From Oscillospiraceae bacterium (GTDB taxonomy: Bacteria > Bacillota > Clostridia > Oscillospirales > Acutalibacteraceae): a stretch of DNA of 19,343 nt. Positions 1-7,256 of this stretch are shown here, piece by piece. The stretch's first letter is position 1. The number at the start of each line of letters is the position of its first letter. The position numbers were made by a program, and so were the translations under genes. The stretch spans positions 1 to 19,343 of the forward strand of contig WREG01000010.1 in NCBI GenBank assembly GCA_009779455.1, given 5' to 3'. The notes beneath the pieces are model-generated. The model saw only the letters and a program-made list of their open reading frames with translations, ran no database searches and was not told the origin of the DNA.

Positions 1-849
1 ACCGAGGCGAAGGCGTATTACGACTTTGATAAAATGCTGTCCGCCGAAGATTTCGACGTTTTGCACATCTGCACCCCTCATTACCTTCATTTCCCAATGG
101 CGATGGCGGCTTTGGACGCGGGGAAGCACGTTTTCTGCGAAAAGCCCCTTTCGATTAAATATGAGGACGCCAATGCCCTTGCTAGAAAAGCTAAGGAAAA
201 GGGGCTGTATCTGGGCGTCTGCTTCCAGAACAGGTATAACGCGTCGTCTATCTATATCAAAAACATGATTAACAGCGGTAAACTGGGGAAAATTAAAGGC
301 GCGAAGGGCGTCGTCACATGGAACAGGGGGGCGGGCTATTTTGCCGACGACTGGCACGGGACACTTGAAAAGGAAGGCGGCGGGGTGCTTATAAACCAGT
401 CAATCCACACTCTCGACCTCTGCCAGTGGTTCATCGGCTCAAAAGCCGCCGGCGTCAAGGGAATGATATCGACGGACAGGTTTGACGGCGTTATCGAGAC
501 GGAGGACACCGCCCACGCGCACATCACCTTCGAAAACGGCGCGGAGCTTATTTTCTACGCAACCATCGCCTACGCCGAAAATTCCCCTATAGTCATCGAA
601 GTAATAGGGGAGAAGGGCAAAATCACCCTGACCGACAAAATAATAGTAAAAATAGACGGCGAGAGCGAGCAAATCCTCGACGTGAAAATGCCCACGGGCG
701 AAAAAGCCTACTGGGGCGCGGGCCACGACGCGGCGATAGCGGATTTTTACGCCGCAATAAAAGAAAAGCGCCCCTTCGCCATAGACGGGGACGCGGGAAA
801 AATCGCGGTTGATCTGGTTGAGAAAATATATAAATCCGCGCGGTTATGA
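1..849 (+). CDS. Gfo/Idh/MocA family NAD(P)-dependent oxidoreductase, 5'-truncated by window edge
   Basis: The reading frame is open from the first base, so the start and most of the Rossmann NAD(P)-binding fold lie outside the window; 282 codons before the stop remain. The visible part has the family hallmarks: the CTPHYLH strand-loop, then AGKHVFCEKPLS, whose EKP lysine is a conserved catalytic and cofactor-contacting residue, and GGGVLINQSIHTLDLCQWF, which carries the substrate-binding Asp/His helix of the C-terminal domain. Members oxidise or reduce sugars, inositols and similar polyols, usually with NAD(H) or NADP(H), in the cytosol. The substrate cannot be told from this sequence. The gene converges on the minus-strand operon that ends at 2290, and a promoter begins at its stop codon. 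Family assignment is secure; specific function is unknown. Confidence 0.93.
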   Translation, partial: TEAKAYYDFDKMLSAEDFDVLHICTPHYLHFPMAMAALDAGKHVFCEKPLSIKYEDANALARKAKEKGLYLGVCFQNRYNASSIYIKNMINSGKLGKIKGAKGVVTWNRGAGYFADDWHGTLEKEGGGVLINQSIHTLDLCQWFIGSKAAGVKGMISTDRFDGVIETEDTAHAHITFENGAELIFYATIAYAENSPIVIEVIGEKGKITLTDKIIVKIDGESEQILDVKMPTGEKAYWGAGHDAAIADFYAAIKEKRPFAIDGDAGKIAVDLVEKIYKSARL

Positions 850-879
850 TTGACAAACGGACTTATAAAACGATATCAT
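850..879 (+). promoter_or_regulatory. Sigma-A type promoter with operator-like palindrome
   Basis: TTGACA at 850-855 and TATCAT at 874-879 are separated by 18 bases. An imperfect palindrome (GATATCAT, 4-base loop, ATGATGTC) at 872-891 overlaps the -10 and likely start site, as an operator would. It reads into the small ORF at 913. Assigned by consensus match only. Confidence 0.5.
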
Positions 880-912
880 ATAAATGATGTCATTTGAAAG
901 GATGGTTAAATT

Positions 913-1089
913 ATGGGTTACGAAACAAAAGTAATACTAAAAGCGGTTGTCAGCATAATGAAAAAATCTAAAGATTTAGACGAAGCGATCCGTTTTGTAA
1001 CAGTCTGCCGTCCCCTTGTGTTCCCCAGGGATGGGGCTATGTGTTTAATATGGGAATCGCACGAGAGAACTGTCCTCGTGTGTTCCTAA
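913..1089 (+). pseudogene. Small ORF with 3' half replaced by a dispersed repeat
   Basis: A 58-codon ORF starts at ATG 913, with the purine-rich GAAAGGA at 896-902 about 10 bases upstream. The first 29 or so residues (MGYETKVILKAVVSIMKKSK, then a DLDEAIRF segment) look like an authentic amphipathic helical N-terminus. The rest is out of character and is encoded by the repeat at about 1000-1086, which recurs near 2139-2228. The simplest reading is a small gene cut by insertion or recombination at the repeat, leaving a promoter, RBS and N-terminal fragment. I do not recognise the parent family with certainty. Confidence 0.45.
1000..1086. repeat. Dispersed repeat, copy 1 (GTCCCCTTGTGTTCC type)
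   Basis: Two direct arms, GTCCCCTTGTGTTCC at 1010-1024 and GTCCTCGTGTGTTCC at 1072-1086, flank a short core. The segment 1055-1086 matches 2197-2228 at 28 of 32 positions. Such GGGACAGTTCT/TTGTGTTCC palindromes are widespread in Clostridia and resemble REP-type repeats mobilised by Y1 transposases; no transposase is present here. Confidence 0.65.
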
Positions 1090-1189
1090 AAATATTTTTC
1101 AATTTACCTATCCTTTTAATTTTTACGTTGTCTTTATTATCAAATGGATAAAATCGGATTTATCAAGCGAAAGGGTGGAGTATATTGAA

Positions 1190-1738
1190 ATGATTGATTT
1201 AATCAAGGCTTCACAGGGCGATAAAGAAGCGTTTGACGAAATTGTGCATTTATACAACGAAAAAGTTGTACAAATAGCAAGCATATATATCGGAAACAAT
1301 TTTGCAGATGTAGTTCAAGATGTTTGGGTTAAAATACTTGATAAATGTCATCTGCTTTCTCATGTTGAAAATTTTGATAATTGGCTTTTCCTTGTGGTGC
1401 GGAATACGTGTTTTGATTATTTGAAAATCGAAAAAAAGAAAAGAAATAATTTTGATTTACCTCTGTACGAAAATATTGATTACATAGATAGTCAAATCAG
1501 TTATCCGAATTTGCTTGACAAAATTATTCGAGATGAATCCTTTGATTTTATTCGCTCAACAATTGAAGGCTTATCAGAAATTTATTCGCTTCCGCTCATT
1601 ATGCACTATTCAAAAGAAATGACATTGGCAGAAATATCACAAGCACTAAATTTACCGTTATCTACGGTTAAATGGAGAATCCATGCGGCTAAAATCCAGA
1701 TAAAAAAAGAATTTAAAAAGGGAGGCTATTATGACTAA
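1190..1738 (+). CDS. ECF-family RNA polymerase sigma factor
   Basis: A 182-residue protein with the two-domain ECF layout. Region 2 spans about residues 1-75, with the DVVQDVWVKIL core-binding helix and the FDNWLFLVVRNTCFDYLK -10-recognition segment. Region 4 spans about 125-178, with the MTLAEISQALNLPLSTVKWR helix-turn-helix for -35 recognition. It would redirect RNA polymerase to a small regulon. ATG 1190 is chosen because GGTGGAG at 1174-1180 gives a 9-base spacing; the in-frame GTG at 1175 lies within that Shine-Dalgarno. The gene overlaps a 14-codon ORF where an anti-sigma gene would be expected. It is much more AT-rich than its neighbours and lies between two copies of one repeat, suggesting acquisition. 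The target promoter is unknown. Confidence 0.9.
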   Translation: MIDLIKASQGDKEAFDEIVHLYNEKVVQIASIYIGNNFADVVQDVWVKILDKCHLLSHVENFDNWLFLVVRNTCFDYLKIEKKKRNNFDLPLYENIDYIDSQISYPNLLDKIIRDESFDFIRSTIEGLSEIYSLPLIMHYSKEMTLAEISQALNLPLSTVKWRIHAAKIQIKKEFKKGGYYD

Positions 1739-1775
1739 CGACGCAAACAATGCTGTTCCAAAATCCGAAAATTAA
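1731..1775 (+). pseudogene. 14-codon ORF overlapping the sigma factor, possible anti-sigma remnant
   Basis: ATG 1731 overlaps the sigma stop (ATGACTAA) and has a good GGGAGG at 1719-1724. It reads MTNDANNAVPKSEN and then stops. ECF genes are usually followed, with just this overlap, by a membrane anti-sigma factor; here the frame ends after 14 codons. It may be the stub left by deletion of an anti-sigma gene, or a coupling peptide. Interpretation is inferred from position alone. Confidence 0.35.
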
Positions 1776-1787
1776 AGGGGGGATATT

Positions 1788-2072
1788 ATGACCAAGCAGA
1801 CTATGCAATCTATTTTGAAAGGCGTGGGCCAATCGGCACAAGAGAGTTCGTTAACCGGAAAAACCGTTGATGGTGACTTGTTATTTATTCAAACGTATAA
1901 CAAGTTGAGAAAAAAAGCACTTGATAACGACTGGATCGACGGCGATATAGTCATCGAGCTGGATTTAAAAAACGAATCCATTTTTGGGGACGAGGCAACA
2001 AAATTTAATATCGAAAGAATGGACGTTATAGGTGCGGCGGCAGTGATATTTATGTCCTCATTAGACGAATAA
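1788..2072 (+). CDS. Hypothetical 94-residue protein in ECF sigma islet
   Basis: The start ATG 1788 has a strong purine-rich site (AAAGGGGGGA, about 1775-1784). The protein is soluble, acidic and without signal peptide, membrane segment or cysteines. It begins MTKQTMQSILKGVGQSAQES and ends in a hydrophobic GAAAVIFMSSL stretch that may form a strand or helix pair. I do not recognise a family. Its place directly downstream of the sigma gene and the 14-codon ORF, all on one likely transcript, makes a role in controlling that sigma factor or being its target conceivable but unproven. Confidence 0.65.
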   Translation: MTKQTMQSILKGVGQSAQESSLTGKTVDGDLLFIQTYNKLRKKALDNDWIDGDIVIELDLKNESIFGDEATKFNIERMDVIGAAAVIFMSSLDE

Positions 2073-2094
2073 AAGTAATCGTTTTTACATTACA

Positions 2095-2121
2095 AAGCGG
2101 ACACCTTGCAAGTGTCCGCTT
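2095..2121 (+). terminator. Hairpin after the sigma islet, possible terminator
   Basis: A perfect 10-bp stem (AAGCGGACAC / GTGTCCGCTT) with a 7-base loop begins 22 bases after the stop of the 94-residue ORF. The following T-run is weak (TTCGTT), so termination may be inefficient or depend on both strands. Confidence 0.5.
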
Positions 2122-2124
2122 CGT

Positions 2125-2228
2125 TAAACACAAGGGTAAACACAAGGGGACAGTTCTTCGGTGTTGCCTATTTTGACTTATGTTTTCTGTTTTCTCAATC
2201 GCACAAGAGAACTGTCCCTTTGTGTTCC
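2125..2228. repeat. Dispersed inverted repeat, copy 2
   Basis: AACACAAGGGGACAGTTCTT at 2139-2158 pairs with AAGAGAACTGTCCCTTTGTG and adjoining bases at about 2205-2228, enclosing a core of some 45 bases. A 12-base direct duplication (TAAACACAAGGG) occurs at 2125-2136 and 2137-2148. Its right arm matches that of copy 1 (28 of 32). It bounds the AT-rich islet on the right. Confidence 0.7.
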
Positions 2229-2289
2229 AATAAAGCTAAAGTTTTTGAATTAGATAAAAATAAATATAATAATGAGGAACAAGAAATAA

Positions 2290-3099
2290 CTATATAATTT
2301 TCGTATCCGGGATATCTAAATGCCGGCAGAGTTCGCGTACATCCTCAAACGTATAAGTCGGCATAAATTCCGTGTTTTCCAAATCCCCCGGCTTTGTCTC
2401 GCCCGAAAACAAGAGGCAGGAGTCTATCCCGGCGTTGATTCCGACGGCGACGTCCGTATAGAGCCTGTCGCCCACGACGACGGCTTCGGCTGCCGAAAAA
2501 CCGCTGTGTTTAAGGCAAAGCTCGACCAGCTTTGGTTTGGGCTTGCCTATGTAATACGGCGTTTTGTCGGTTGTGGCGGTCAGCATATCGCAAATCGCGC
2601 CGCAGTCGGGGATGAAGCCGAACGGGGCGGGGCAGCGCAGGTCGGGGTTCGTCGCGACAAAATCCGCGCCCGTCGTTTGCAGTATAAAGCTTGCGTCGTA
2701 AAGCTTTTCGTAGGTCAGCCCCGTATCGAAGCTCACAAGCACGGCTTCGATGTTTTTTTCGTTTTTTTCGGTCAGGTTAAGCCCGTACCCGCGCAGCTCA
2801 CGCAAAAGGGGAGGGGGGGCGACGGCAAAAATAAGGCGGCTGCCGTAGGTTTCCGTCAAATAGAGGGCGGTCGCGAACGAAGCGGTGATAAAATCCTCGA
2901 TTTCCGTTTTTATGCTCCAATTTTTAAATTTTCGCACATAATCAACACGGCTTTTAGTGACGTTGTTTGAAATAAACATCGCCCTGCCGTTTATTTTTTT
3001 GATGTGGTCAATCAAATCCGCCGTGCCGTCGAAAATGTCGTCGCCGAGAGCCAAAGTGCCGTCGATGTCGAACAAAAATAATTTTTTATCTTTTATCAT
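2290..3099 (-). CDS. HAD superfamily subclass IIA phosphatase (NagD/AraL-like)
   Basis: A 269-residue cytosolic phosphatase with the complete HAD set: DIDGT with nucleophile Asp11 and Asp13, SNN at 44-46, Lys186 in GKPKPK, and the magnesium motif GDRLYTD at 210-216. The C2-type cap lies between (about 70-180) and contains FVATNPDLRCP, typical of the NagD / p-nitrophenylphosphatase / AraL / phosphoglycolate phosphatase group, which removes phosphate from sugar phosphates or small phosphorylated by-products. The ATG overlaps the stop of the upstream SCP2-like gene (TAATG), so the two are translationally coupled. It is the last gene of the minus-strand series. A sugar-phosphate substrate from the neighbouring transketolase route is plausible, not shown. 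Confidence 0.92.
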   Translation of the reverse strand: MIKDKKLFLFDIDGTLALGDDIFDGTADLIDHIKKINGRAMFISNNVTKSRVDYVRKFKNWSIKTEIEDFITASFATALYLTETYGSRLIFAVAPPPLLRELRGYGLNLTEKNEKNIEAVLVSFDTGLTYEKLYDASFILQTTGADFVATNPDLRCPAPFGFIPDCGAICDMLTATTDKTPYYIGKPKPKLVELCLKHSGFSAAEAVVVGDRLYTDVAVGINAGIDSCLLFSGETKPGDLENTEFMPTYTFEDVRELCRHLDIPDTKII

Positions 3100-3902
3100 T
3101 ATTTCGCCAAATCCCCGACCAGCAGCAAAAAGTCCCCCAGCTGCGCCCCGAATTCGGGCGCGCCGTCCATTATCAGCTTCCCGGCCCGCGTGGACTCCAG
3201 CATATCGTCCGTGCCCATCAGTATGCCCAGCGCACTGTCGAAATCCCTGAACCGCAGGGTGAAAAACGGCAAAGCCCTTGTGTAGACGCCCCTGCCGGAT
3301 TTAGACTGGCCGGCCTTGACGCGGATATAGGCCGAAACGTCAGGATTGTCGTTGACGGCGAAAGCGTAAACCCTGTCGGGGCTTTTCAGCGCCCAGCCGT
3401 GTATGGCGTCGTGGCCGCTTTTGTTCAAAGCGCTGATGCCCGACGAAAGCAGGTAGAAAAAGCATTTGACCGTGAGCTTTTTGGTCGCGGCGTCCTCCGG
3501 CGGCTTTGTCGCGCCCAAAAGCGCGGACATTTTAAGCAGCGCGGAAAGCAGAGCCGCGAAAAGCCCGATATGCGACAATACCCCCTTCATTTTCGGAAGC
3601 ACTGATGGCGACATGCTGCCCTTAAAAAAGGCGTTCATAGCGGGTATGCTCTTAAATTCAAGCTCGATATCCGGCTTTTTCATTACCTTGTCGGGAAAAA
3701 CCTCCCAAACGCCGTTCGCAATTTTAAAAGATGTGGCTATTTTGCCGATAGGCAAAGCTTTATCAACGGCGGAAATCTGAAAAGAAGCGTTAACCTTCTC
3801 AAATTTCTTTTTTATTGAAGGCACGTCCGACGCAATAGTTTTCAGAAGCGGCAATGCCGCGCAGATGAATATCCGGTTAGCGTAGTAGTCCTTTTTGTTC
3901 AT
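3099..3902 (-). CDS. Tandem SCP2-like domain protein, paralogue 2
   Basis: A 267-residue soluble protein without signal peptide. I read two related modules: about 30-115, and about 155-265 with AYIRVKAGQ...TLRFRDFDSALGILMG and a closing GKLIMDGAP element. The alternation of beta strands with a buried late helix, and the 'G-x-x-I-x-G-D/A' ending, recall the sterol carrier protein 2 fold, which binds lipids or other hydrophobic ligands; this is a fold-level guess. It is clearly related over its full length to the protein at 8995-9762. It starts 5 bases after the transketolase C-subunit stop and its own stop overlaps the HAD start, so all three are on one transcript. The partner or ligand is unknown. 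Confidence 0.7.
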   Translation of the reverse strand: MNKKDYYANRIFICAALPLLKTIASDVPSIKKKFEKVNASFQISAVDKALPIGKIATSFKIANGVWEVFPDKVMKKPDIELEFKSIPAMNAFFKGSMSPSVLPKMKGVLSHIGLFAALLSALLKMSALLGATKPPEDAATKKLTVKCFFYLLSSGISALNKSGHDAIHGWALKSPDRVYAFAVNDNPDVSAYIRVKAGQSKSGRGVYTRALPFFTLRFRDFDSALGILMGTDDMLESTRAGKLIMDGAPEFGAQLGDFLLLVGDLAK

Positions 3903-3907
3903 AATCT

Positions 3908-4915
3908 TTAAACCTCGTCATCCCAATTTTCGTCCGCTTCAAAGTCCTTGCCCATAACCTCGCGGACGGCGGCGATTATCCCGTTTGAATCTATCCCGAT
4001 TCCAGCCATTAAATCCTCGTGAAGCCCCACCGCCATAAACATATCGGGTATCCCCAGCTTTTTGAAGGCGCAGGCTTGGCCGTTTTCGGCTATCACGTCC
4101 GCAACGGCACTGCCCAGTCCGCCGATAATGTTATGATCCTCTGCGGTGATGATGCGGCGGGTGTCGCCGATGGCTTTTATTACAGCCTCTCTGTCAATGG
4201 GTTTGATGGTGTGCATATTCAGCACGCGCACCTTTATACCGTCGGTATTGTCAAGGAATTGAGCCGCCTGCAATGCCTGATACACGCATGAGCCTGTCGC
4301 TATGACCGTGATGTCGCTGCCTTCGTGAACCGTGACGGCTTTCCCGATTTCGAACCCGTAATCGGAGGTTTTGTTGAGAACCATGTCAAAGCCCCTGTTT
4401 ATCCTTATATAGACCGGGCCTTTTATGCCATAAGCCGCCAGAACCGCGTTATAGGTCTCGACGCCGTCGGCGGGGCAGATGACCGTGAGGTTCGGCAAGC
4501 CCCTCGTGACCGCGAAATCCGCGATGGCGTGATGCGTCGAACCCGCTTGGCCGAAGGATGTGCCGGAGTGTGTCGCTATGATTTTGACATTCGCTTTCTG
4601 ATAGCAGATATCCGAATGAAGCTGGTCGCCCGCCCGTAGGCACGCGAATTGCGAAAAGCTTGAAATATAAGGCGTCAAACCCGCCTTGGCCATGCCGGCC
4701 GCGACACCGAACAGGTTTTGCTCCGCTATGCCCACATTAAAAAACCTGTCGGGGAACGCGTCCTTAAATTCCACCATTTTAGTTGATTTCGCGAGGTCTG
4801 CGGTCAGCGCCACAACGTCGTCATGGGCTTTCGCTGCGTCAACCAAAGCCTTGCCGAAAAGCTCCGTGGTAGCCAGCGCCGTAGAATCCACCGCGGTGTA
4901 TGTCAATCCTGCCAT
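3908..4915 (-). CDS. Transketolase, C-terminal subunit
   Basis: 335 residues covering the pyrimidine-binding and C-terminal domains of transketolase. Key features are the catalytic glutamate Glu65 in NVGIAEQNLFG that activates thiamine diphosphate, the THSGTSFGQAGSTHH segment around 115-129, and the C-terminal fold ending in a short acidic tail. With the N-terminal subunit upstream it forms a full split transketolase, which moves two-carbon ketol units between ketose and aldose phosphates. Split pairs are common in Firmicutes and archaea and often serve specialised routes. The AAAGGA site lies about 11 bases before ATG 4915. A large palindrome separates it from the N-subunit gene, which could alter subunit ratio. 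Confidence 0.95.
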   Translation of the reverse strand: MAGLTYTAVDSTALATTELFGKALVDAAKAHDDVVALTADLAKSTKMVEFKDAFPDRFFNVGIAEQNLFGVAAGMAKAGLTPYISSFSQFACLRAGDQLHSDICYQKANVKIIATHSGTSFGQAGSTHHAIADFAVTRGLPNLTVICPADGVETYNAVLAAYGIKGPVYIRINRGFDMVLNKTSDYGFEIGKAVTVHEGSDITVIATGSCVYQALQAAQFLDNTDGIKVRVLNMHTIKPIDREAVIKAIGDTRRIITAEDHNIIGGLGSAVADVIAENGQACAFKKLGIPDMFMAVGLHEDLMAGIGIDSNGIIAAVREVMGKDFEADENWDDEV

Positions 4916-4937
4916 TGTTATATCAATCCTTTCTGCT

Positions 4938-5010
4938 CGTAGGGGCGGGGCCTTGTGTCCGCCCTTAAGTTACATCTGTTTTCCGGGCGGACACAAGGCC
5001 CGCCCCTACG
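4938..5010. repeat. Large palindromic repeat (GTAGGGGCGG / CCGCCCCTAC) between transketolase genes
   Basis: The arms at 4938-4964 and 4985-5010 are inverted copies over 26 bases with a single extra G on the left, around a 20-base loop. It starts 4 bases after the N-subunit stop. Shorter relatives with the same CCGCCCCTAC edges lie at 16529-16549 and 18241-18260. As RNA it would form a very stable hairpin inside the operon; with no T-run it is more likely a processing or stability element than a terminator. Confidence 0.85.
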
Positions 5011-5013
5011 GGG

Positions 5014-5871
5014 TTATTCCACACGCGCAACGCGTTTTTGATAATGCCTGTCCAAGCTCTTTTTCGCGTCCTCGTATTTCGCCTCGTCAATCGCGCCGTA
5101 GTGCCATAAGTAGTTGCCCTCCATAAAATCAATGCCCTCGCCCTTGACTGTGTTTGCTATTATCATCACGGGCGCGCCTTTGTTTTCATAGGCGAAATCA
5201 ATGGCTTCGGCCAGTTCTTTGAAATTATGCCCGTCCACCTCTTTTACGATAAAGCCGAAGGCCTTCCATTTGTCCGCCAAAGGTTCAAGAGCCATTACCT
5301 CCTCGGTTTTGCCGTCTATCATGCAGCGGTTTCGGTCGACGAAGGATATCATGTTGTCGGCCTTGTAATGCGCGGCAGTCATCGCCGCTTCCCAGTTGGA
5401 GCCCTCGTCGCATTCGCCGTCGCCCAGAATCGCGAAGGTTTTGTAGCCCTTGCCCTTGATTTTGGCCGCCAGGGCGGTGCCGACGGCGATTGACAGGCCG
5501 TGGCCCAGCGAACCCGTTGACGCGTCCACGCCGACAACTTTGTTGCTGTCGAGGTGCATACCCATTTTTGAGCTTGTGTGGTTGAAGGTCTTGAGCTGGT
5601 CGGCATCGTTGAAGCCCAAATCGACCAAGAGCGGCGCGTAGGCTATCCCCGCGTGGCCCTTGCTCAAAATCAACCTGTCCCTGTCTTCCCAAAGCGGCTC
5701 GTCCTTTTTGATTTTCATATACTTGTAATAGAGTATCACAAGCATATCGAGAACGCTCATGCCGCCGCCGATATGGCCGCTCCCCGCCCAAAAGGTGGTG
5801 TCGAGGGTCGCTTTCCGCAGTTCATGCGCCTTTTTTTCAAGGCCGAGCCATTCCTGTTTAGTTAGTGGCAT
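5014..5871 (-). CDS. Transketolase, N-terminal subunit
   Basis: 285 residues making up the thiamine-diphosphate pyrophosphate-binding domain. The sequence shows GSGHIGGG (31-37), LSKGHAG (69-74), and the diphosphate-metal motif GDGECDEGSNWEAA starting at Gly150 and closing at Asn181 (FVDRN). It works with the 335-residue C subunit encoded next to it. A textbook AGGAGG sits 7 bases before ATG 5871, and the GNAT gene ends only 18 bases upstream, so co-transcription is likely. The length matches stand-alone N subunits, so nothing is missing. Whether it serves the pentose phosphate pathway or a dedicated route cannot be told. Confidence 0.95.
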   Translation of the reverse strand: MPLTKQEWLGLEKKAHELRKATLDTTFWAGSGHIGGGMSVLDMLVILYYKYMKIKKDEPLWEDRDRLILSKGHAGIAYAPLLVDLGFNDADQLKTFNHTSSKMGMHLDSNKVVGVDASTGSLGHGLSIAVGTALAAKIKGKGYKTFAILGDGECDEGSNWEAAMTAAHYKADNMISFVDRNRCMIDGKTEEVMALEPLADKWKAFGFIVKEVDGHNFKELAEAIDFAYENKGAPVMIIANTVKGEGIDFMEGNYLWHYGAIDEAKYEDAKKSLDRHYQKRVARVE

Positions 5872-5889
5872 ATTTTTTCCTCCTTGTAA

Positions 5890-6357
5890 TTATATTTCAT
5901 ATTCCATAACACGCTTTTGTATTTTAAAACCATAATTTTCATAAAACCTCACGGCATCAATGTTATTTTCATAAACATTCAATTCAATGCGCGGCAGCCC
6001 TTTTTCCTTTGCGAACGCGGCGGCGAAATCAACAAGCTTCCTTCCGACCCCGCGCCGCCTGTAGCTTTCATCAACGCAGATATCGTCGATACAGAGCCAT
6101 TCGCGGTCATTTTTCAGGGAATTTCCCCTTAGGCGCATAATTATGCACCAAAGGCAGCCGACGACGGCATTGTTTTCATCGACGGCGACAAAAACAGGCT
6201 CATCCGGGCTTTCCTCATATTCCGTTTCGCTTATATATGCCGGACGGAACAGGTCGGGACGAATAGCATGATGCGTCCGCAGGATTTGCGAAAGCAGTTC
6301 ATTTATCGCGGGGGAGTCCGCTTTCTCCGCCGGGCGTATCATACAATTAATATTCAT
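5890..6357 (-). CDS. GNAT family N-acetyltransferase
   Basis: A 155-residue single-domain acetyltransferase that would use acetyl-CoA in the cytosol. Motif A is clear at about 88-110, CIDDICVDESYRRRGVGRKL, with the acetyl-CoA pyrophosphate loop R-R-R-G-V-G (100-105). Motif B follows as LNVYENNIDAVRFYENYGFK at 126-145, with the conserved Tyr-Glu-x-x-Gly-Phe end. The acceptor (protein amine, polyamine, amino sugar or drug) is unknown. No good Shine-Dalgarno precedes ATG 6357; Met6 is an alternative start. It lies between the exported protein gene and the transketolase genes, in the same direction and tightly packed. Confidence 0.9.
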   Translation of the reverse strand: MNINCMIRPAEKADSPAINELLSQILRTHHAIRPDLFRPAYISETEYEESPDEPVFVAVDENNAVVGCLWCIIMRLRGNSLKNDREWLCIDDICVDESYRRRGVGRKLVDFAAAFAKEKGLPRIELNVYENNIDAVRFYENYGFKIQKRVMEYEI

Positions 6358-6378
6358 AAAGTTTAAAAATTTTACGGC

Positions 6379-7191
6379 TTAATCCCAAGGAAAAGACGGT
6401 GCCGGTTCTTGGAATAATTTAAAAATAGAGTCAAACAAATTTTTAAACCATTCCCAAATAACAACAAGAAAAGTCGGTATGCTTGTATCCCTAACCCAAA
6501 GATAACCGCCGGCATTATATTCGGTATAGCCGAATTTGCTTGATTTTTCTGCTTTTCCGCTGCCGCCGGGACCGCCCAAATAAAGCGCGCCTGCCGATAT
6601 TTCCCCGTTTACAGTCACATACCCGCCTCCTTCAAGCCTAACCGCTATCCCGCCTGAATCGGATGGTTCGGTCGGGTTTATTATCACGTTCCCGTCTACA
6701 AATATAGTTCCCCAACCGTTGACATAAAGCCCTATAGTGCTTGTCGATTCAATATTGCCTTTTATTAATATATTGCCTTTTGAACATGACAATGTGCCGG
6801 AAGTTACGACATTGCCGTAAATTTTTATATCGCTTTCACGGCCAGTTATGCTGATTCCCGCTGTTTGGATATTGCCGTTTATTTTAAATACGCTGTCGTC
6901 AAAGCTTAAATATTTATCAAATGTCAGGCTCTTTTTATTCGTATTTATAATGATATTTTTTCCGGTGACAGAAACTTCTTCCGTACATATCGTATCCGCC
7001 AAAAAATCTATCGTGGTTAGTTTTTCGTCGTCCGCCGCCGCTATCGCCTCTTCAAGCGTGGCATACCCCACGCCGTTCATTTTGCATACATCGTCCGCCG
7101 CTGAAGCGGTGAACAGAGTTCCGGCGAAAAGTACCGACAGATTAAGTAATACGAGTAAAACGGATATGAATTTTTTGCCTTTTGTTTTCAT
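6379..7191 (-). CDS. Exported beta-helix-like protein with amphipathic C-terminal helix
   Basis: 270 residues. ATG 7191 is preferred over the upstream TTG at 7200 because AGGAG stands 9 bases ahead of it. Residues 1-31 are a signal peptide (KTKGKK, hydrophobic core, likely cut after ASA at 31). Residues 35-60 (CKMNGVGYATLEEAIAAADD) are the usual lead-in to right-handed beta-helix proteins. Short turns follow, with recurring I-x-G-N-x motifs (INGNIQ, IYGNVV, IKGNIE, VDGNVI, VNGEIS) about 20-25 residues apart. Residues 236-262 are hydrophobic and aromatic (PTFLVVIWEWFKNLFDSIFK) and may hold the protein at the membrane. A surface or carbohydrate-related role is possible. It has its own promoter and splits the metabolic gene series. 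Confidence 0.75.
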   Translation of the reverse strand: MKTKGKKFISVLLVLLNLSVLFAGTLFTASAADDVCKMNGVGYATLEEAIAAADDEKLTTIDFLADTICTEEVSVTGKNIIINTNKKSLTFDKYLSFDDSVFKINGNIQTAGISITGRESDIKIYGNVVTSGTLSCSKGNILIKGNIESTSTIGLYVNGWGTIFVDGNVIINPTEPSDSGGIAVRLEGGGYVTVNGEISAGALYLGGPGGSGKAEKSSKFGYTEYNAGGYLWVRDTSIPTFLVVIWEWFKNLFDSIFKLFQEPAPSFPWD

Positions 7192-7222
7192 TGCAAACAA
7201 CTCCTATTTTTCAATTTAATTT

Positions 7223-7250
7223 ATTATAAATTCAAGTTCAACTTGAGTTT
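7223..7250 (-). promoter_or_regulatory. -10 element with overlapping palindrome upstream of exported protein
   Basis: On the minus strand a perfect TATAAT (plus 7223-7228) lies 32 bases before ATG 7191. An 11-bp palindrome with a one-base centre (AAACTCAAGTT / AACTTGAATTT, plus 7228-7250, one wobble) covers the spacer, where a repressor or activator would sit. No clear -35 is seen. Confidence 0.5.
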
Positions 7251-7256
7251 ATAAGT

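Noticed and set aside
1128..1154. Promoter TTGTCT with TAAAAT before the sigma gene
   Set aside because: The spacer is only 15 bases and the -35 is weak; not listed as a feature.
2320..5865. Long plus-strand open frames opposite the HAD, SCP2-like and transketolase genes
   Set aside because: They are antisense shadows with no family motifs, caused by biased third codon positions of the real minus-strand genes.
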